Part shown: in pieces, positions 13,801-14,203 of the stretch | Position numbering within the stretch: the stretch's first letter is position 1 | How the letters are laid out: every line of letters begins with the position of its first letter | Assembly: GCA_018816665.1 (NCBI GenBank) | Contig: JAHIVM010000254.1 | Coordinates: 1-14,203 of the forward strand | Length of the DNA stretch: 14,203 bases | Direction of reading: 5' to 3' | DNA from: Candidatus Zixiibacteriota bacterium | GTDB lineage: Bacteria; Zixibacteria; MSB-5A5; GN15; FEB-12 | Made by a program: the position numbers and the translations under genes | The notes under the pieces: model-generated | The model's database searches: none | The model's input: the letters and a program-made list of their open reading frames with translations, nothing else | What the model was told of the DNA's origin: nothing

Positions 13801-14203
13801 CTGAGCGCAACCATCGGAATCCACCACCGTCAGGTTGGCGACAGTCGGTCCGGTGTGGTCCATATTGAAGGTGAATTCAACATCCACCCAGTCGGACCAG
13901 TTGCCCACGCCGTCACGGGCGCGAATCTGGAACGTGTATCCGCCTTCGGCGAGCGCCGAGAGCAGGGTGATATGTACCGGCGCCGCAGTACCGCCCGTGA
14001 GACCGGACAGACCCGTCACGATGTTCTGCGTGCCATTACCCACCACCTGGACCTGGATGCGGTTCACATCCAGAAGGTCCTCGGCCGCGGCTTCAACGTA
14101 CATGGCAATATTACCACCGTTGGGCGAACCCTCGGAGAAGGTCCACTCACTGGTGATCGGATCGGTAATCGGCGGTTCGGTACCGGCCGCATCGATCCAT
14201 ACG
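10807..14203 (-). CDS. Giant secreted Ig-like multidomain protein with T9SS-type tail (5' truncated)
   Basis: The frame is open through the right edge, so at least 1,131 C-terminal residues are visible and the true start lies outside; ATG 14103 is internal, because the upstream codons continue the same domain (WTFSEGSPNGG). The body is a string of Ig-like beta modules joined by recurring junctions such as FNMDHTGPTV, ILDTTAPTP, ITLDTEAPDF, VRFDLTDPVV and IELDQTAPAA, spaced roughly 80-130 residues. Near the end come a dockerin-like segment (about 11536-11613, DSVNFDDLVFFSLNY), a cohesin-like domain (about 11071-11457, VFTVPVQLNDGAGILGYHVG and LSYDASALEVL) and a type A T9SS-like sorting domain (10810-11070: LSQNYPNPFNPTTNI, YNMLGQEV, ASGIYLYRVKAG, final KMILLK). 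These imply export and outer-membrane processing by a type IX system whose components are not in this window. It is probably a surface adhesin or scaffold; ligand unknown. Confidence 0.93.
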   Translation of the reverse strand, partial: VWIDAAGTEPPITDPITSEWTFSEGSPNGGNIAMYVEAAAEDLLDVNRIQVQVVGNGTQNIVTGLSGLTGGTAAPVHITLLSALAEGGYTFQIRARDGVGNWSDWVDVEFTFNMDHTGPTVANLTVVDSDGCAQAGWTSNALVDVSWDSDGTAYKHEFYSTGWEGQLDYANPTTYTFPATEGSHNLWVRQFDRYGNQGPQTGPVATILDTTAPTPSAAWLVSNPTPAKVNTASIVGDFNMDVANGTVEFNFNENPALLVCGDAGWAAAPPGTRPFPITLTSGDGLKTVYFGSMDAAGNIGTTSAQITLDTEAPDFTAFAVADQNGDPCSDSWTINVTFEWTATDLGDVGLAMTSTGPYVYTDISAQTSPYTMAYTISGGTCNAMNTVYAVLRDDIMNVGTEMSDGIVVDCAVPTAGTMALNGGFSWSASAVVDVALSGMDMDITEVWTTETSGDYTGASWQAFDPGTPNFPYDFGTPAENTNTYLYLQARDCAGRVSGEVNDWVRFDLTDPVVADVEINGGATLTNNATISVDFTLTEDNPVTVYVSEASDMTGATSYAVGAPYSFVLPAGDGARTVYVQVEDIVGRLSNIGSATIELDQTAPAAGVFVVTSGNPLAAPGYTNSLTGNTYAFTPADADVDEILIRNMDNSGSLGWMTVSGSYPETGALAALAPAGAGTKTVEWYYRDLANNQSGPFYATIDFNSAAPAPPAMGTAVGVPGGSLDISWGAVTDAYKYKLRYTFTGQYPQYTDGVAPHALLQTQGITMATVDAPATSYEFMDGPPDIYSVSIWTLSLHGVMSATCNTDVISGNYYLGDFKTADEDPPVPNGCLEFGGEFGALAACYNTAEGDTYFNAYLDIAPTVDGTVEGYVIPDDSVNFDDLVFFSLNYRDYRCRNGGIVHGGEVPLKVRPSSDAAMTVEVPASAARGAVFTVPVQLNDGAGILGYHVGLSYDASALEVLSVTAGEACPDTDNSFLHYDVRSSYLDISSVVLGDVDYGRGDIALITVRSLVEGPIEMEASQVDIRDMAGQQADVAFSIHTSLPLPTAFTLSQNYPNPFNPTTNIDLALPVASDYKLTIYNMLGQEVESFDGFAEAGYKTLTWDASRQASGIYLYRVKAGNFTATRKMILLK

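Noticed and set aside
1..14203. CRISPR array, tRNA, rRNA or insertion sequence
   Set aside because: No regularly spaced direct repeats of CRISPR type, no cloverleaf or rRNA-like stretch, and no transposase or integrase frame were seen.

Overview
The window reads as a chromosomal segment (moderate-to-high GC) from an uncultured bacterium of the FCB group, most likely a Zixibacteria-like lineage. Three things point there: a type A T9SS-like C-terminal sorting domain, a dockerin of the 'DVGDLT..I.FLF' style, and a long Ser/Thr kinase-TPR-GAF-AAA+ fusion. The lineage is an inference from protein style. No rRNA, tRNA, IS element or CRISPR array is visible.

Layout. (1) 2-115 is the possible tail of an upstream plus-strand gene. 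(2) 271-1698 (+) is a stand-alone protein with a small N-terminal domain and eleven 34-residue 'SDYE' repeats; it converges on the next block. (3) 4278-1751 (-) carries three tandem genes: a 90-aa secreted or membrane miniprotein, an HTH regulator with a degenerate WYL-like tail, and a sodium:solute symporter. Between the first two lies a short leader that can fold into two mutually exclusive hairpins, one of which buries the regulator's Shine-Dalgarno. (4) 8760-4552 (-) is a roughly 1,400-residue one-protein signalling chain: kinase-like domain, TPR solenoid, GAF, sigma-54-type AAA+ and Fis HTH. The sigma-54 contact loop is altered (GVATGV instead of GAFTGA). (5) 8761-9363 is non-coding and holds a promoter candidate, a perfect 17-bp palindrome and six consecutive hairpins; the last is a 53-nt two-part stem flanked by 8-bp direct repeats. 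(6) 10725-9364 (-) is a secreted cohesin/FnIII/dockerin protein. (7) 14203-10807 (-) is a very large secreted protein of Ig-like modules with a dockerin-like loop, a cohesin-like domain and a T9SS-type tail. It runs off the right edge.

How it fits together. The right third encodes cell-surface or exported modular proteins. The centre encodes signal integration and transcription control. The left holds a small regulator/transporter cluster and a repeat solenoid of unknown role. Nothing in the sequence links these blocks functionally. The least explained items are the hairpin cluster at 9002-9182, the strictly periodic SDYE solenoid, the miniprotein/regulator leader switch and the altered GAFTGA loop.
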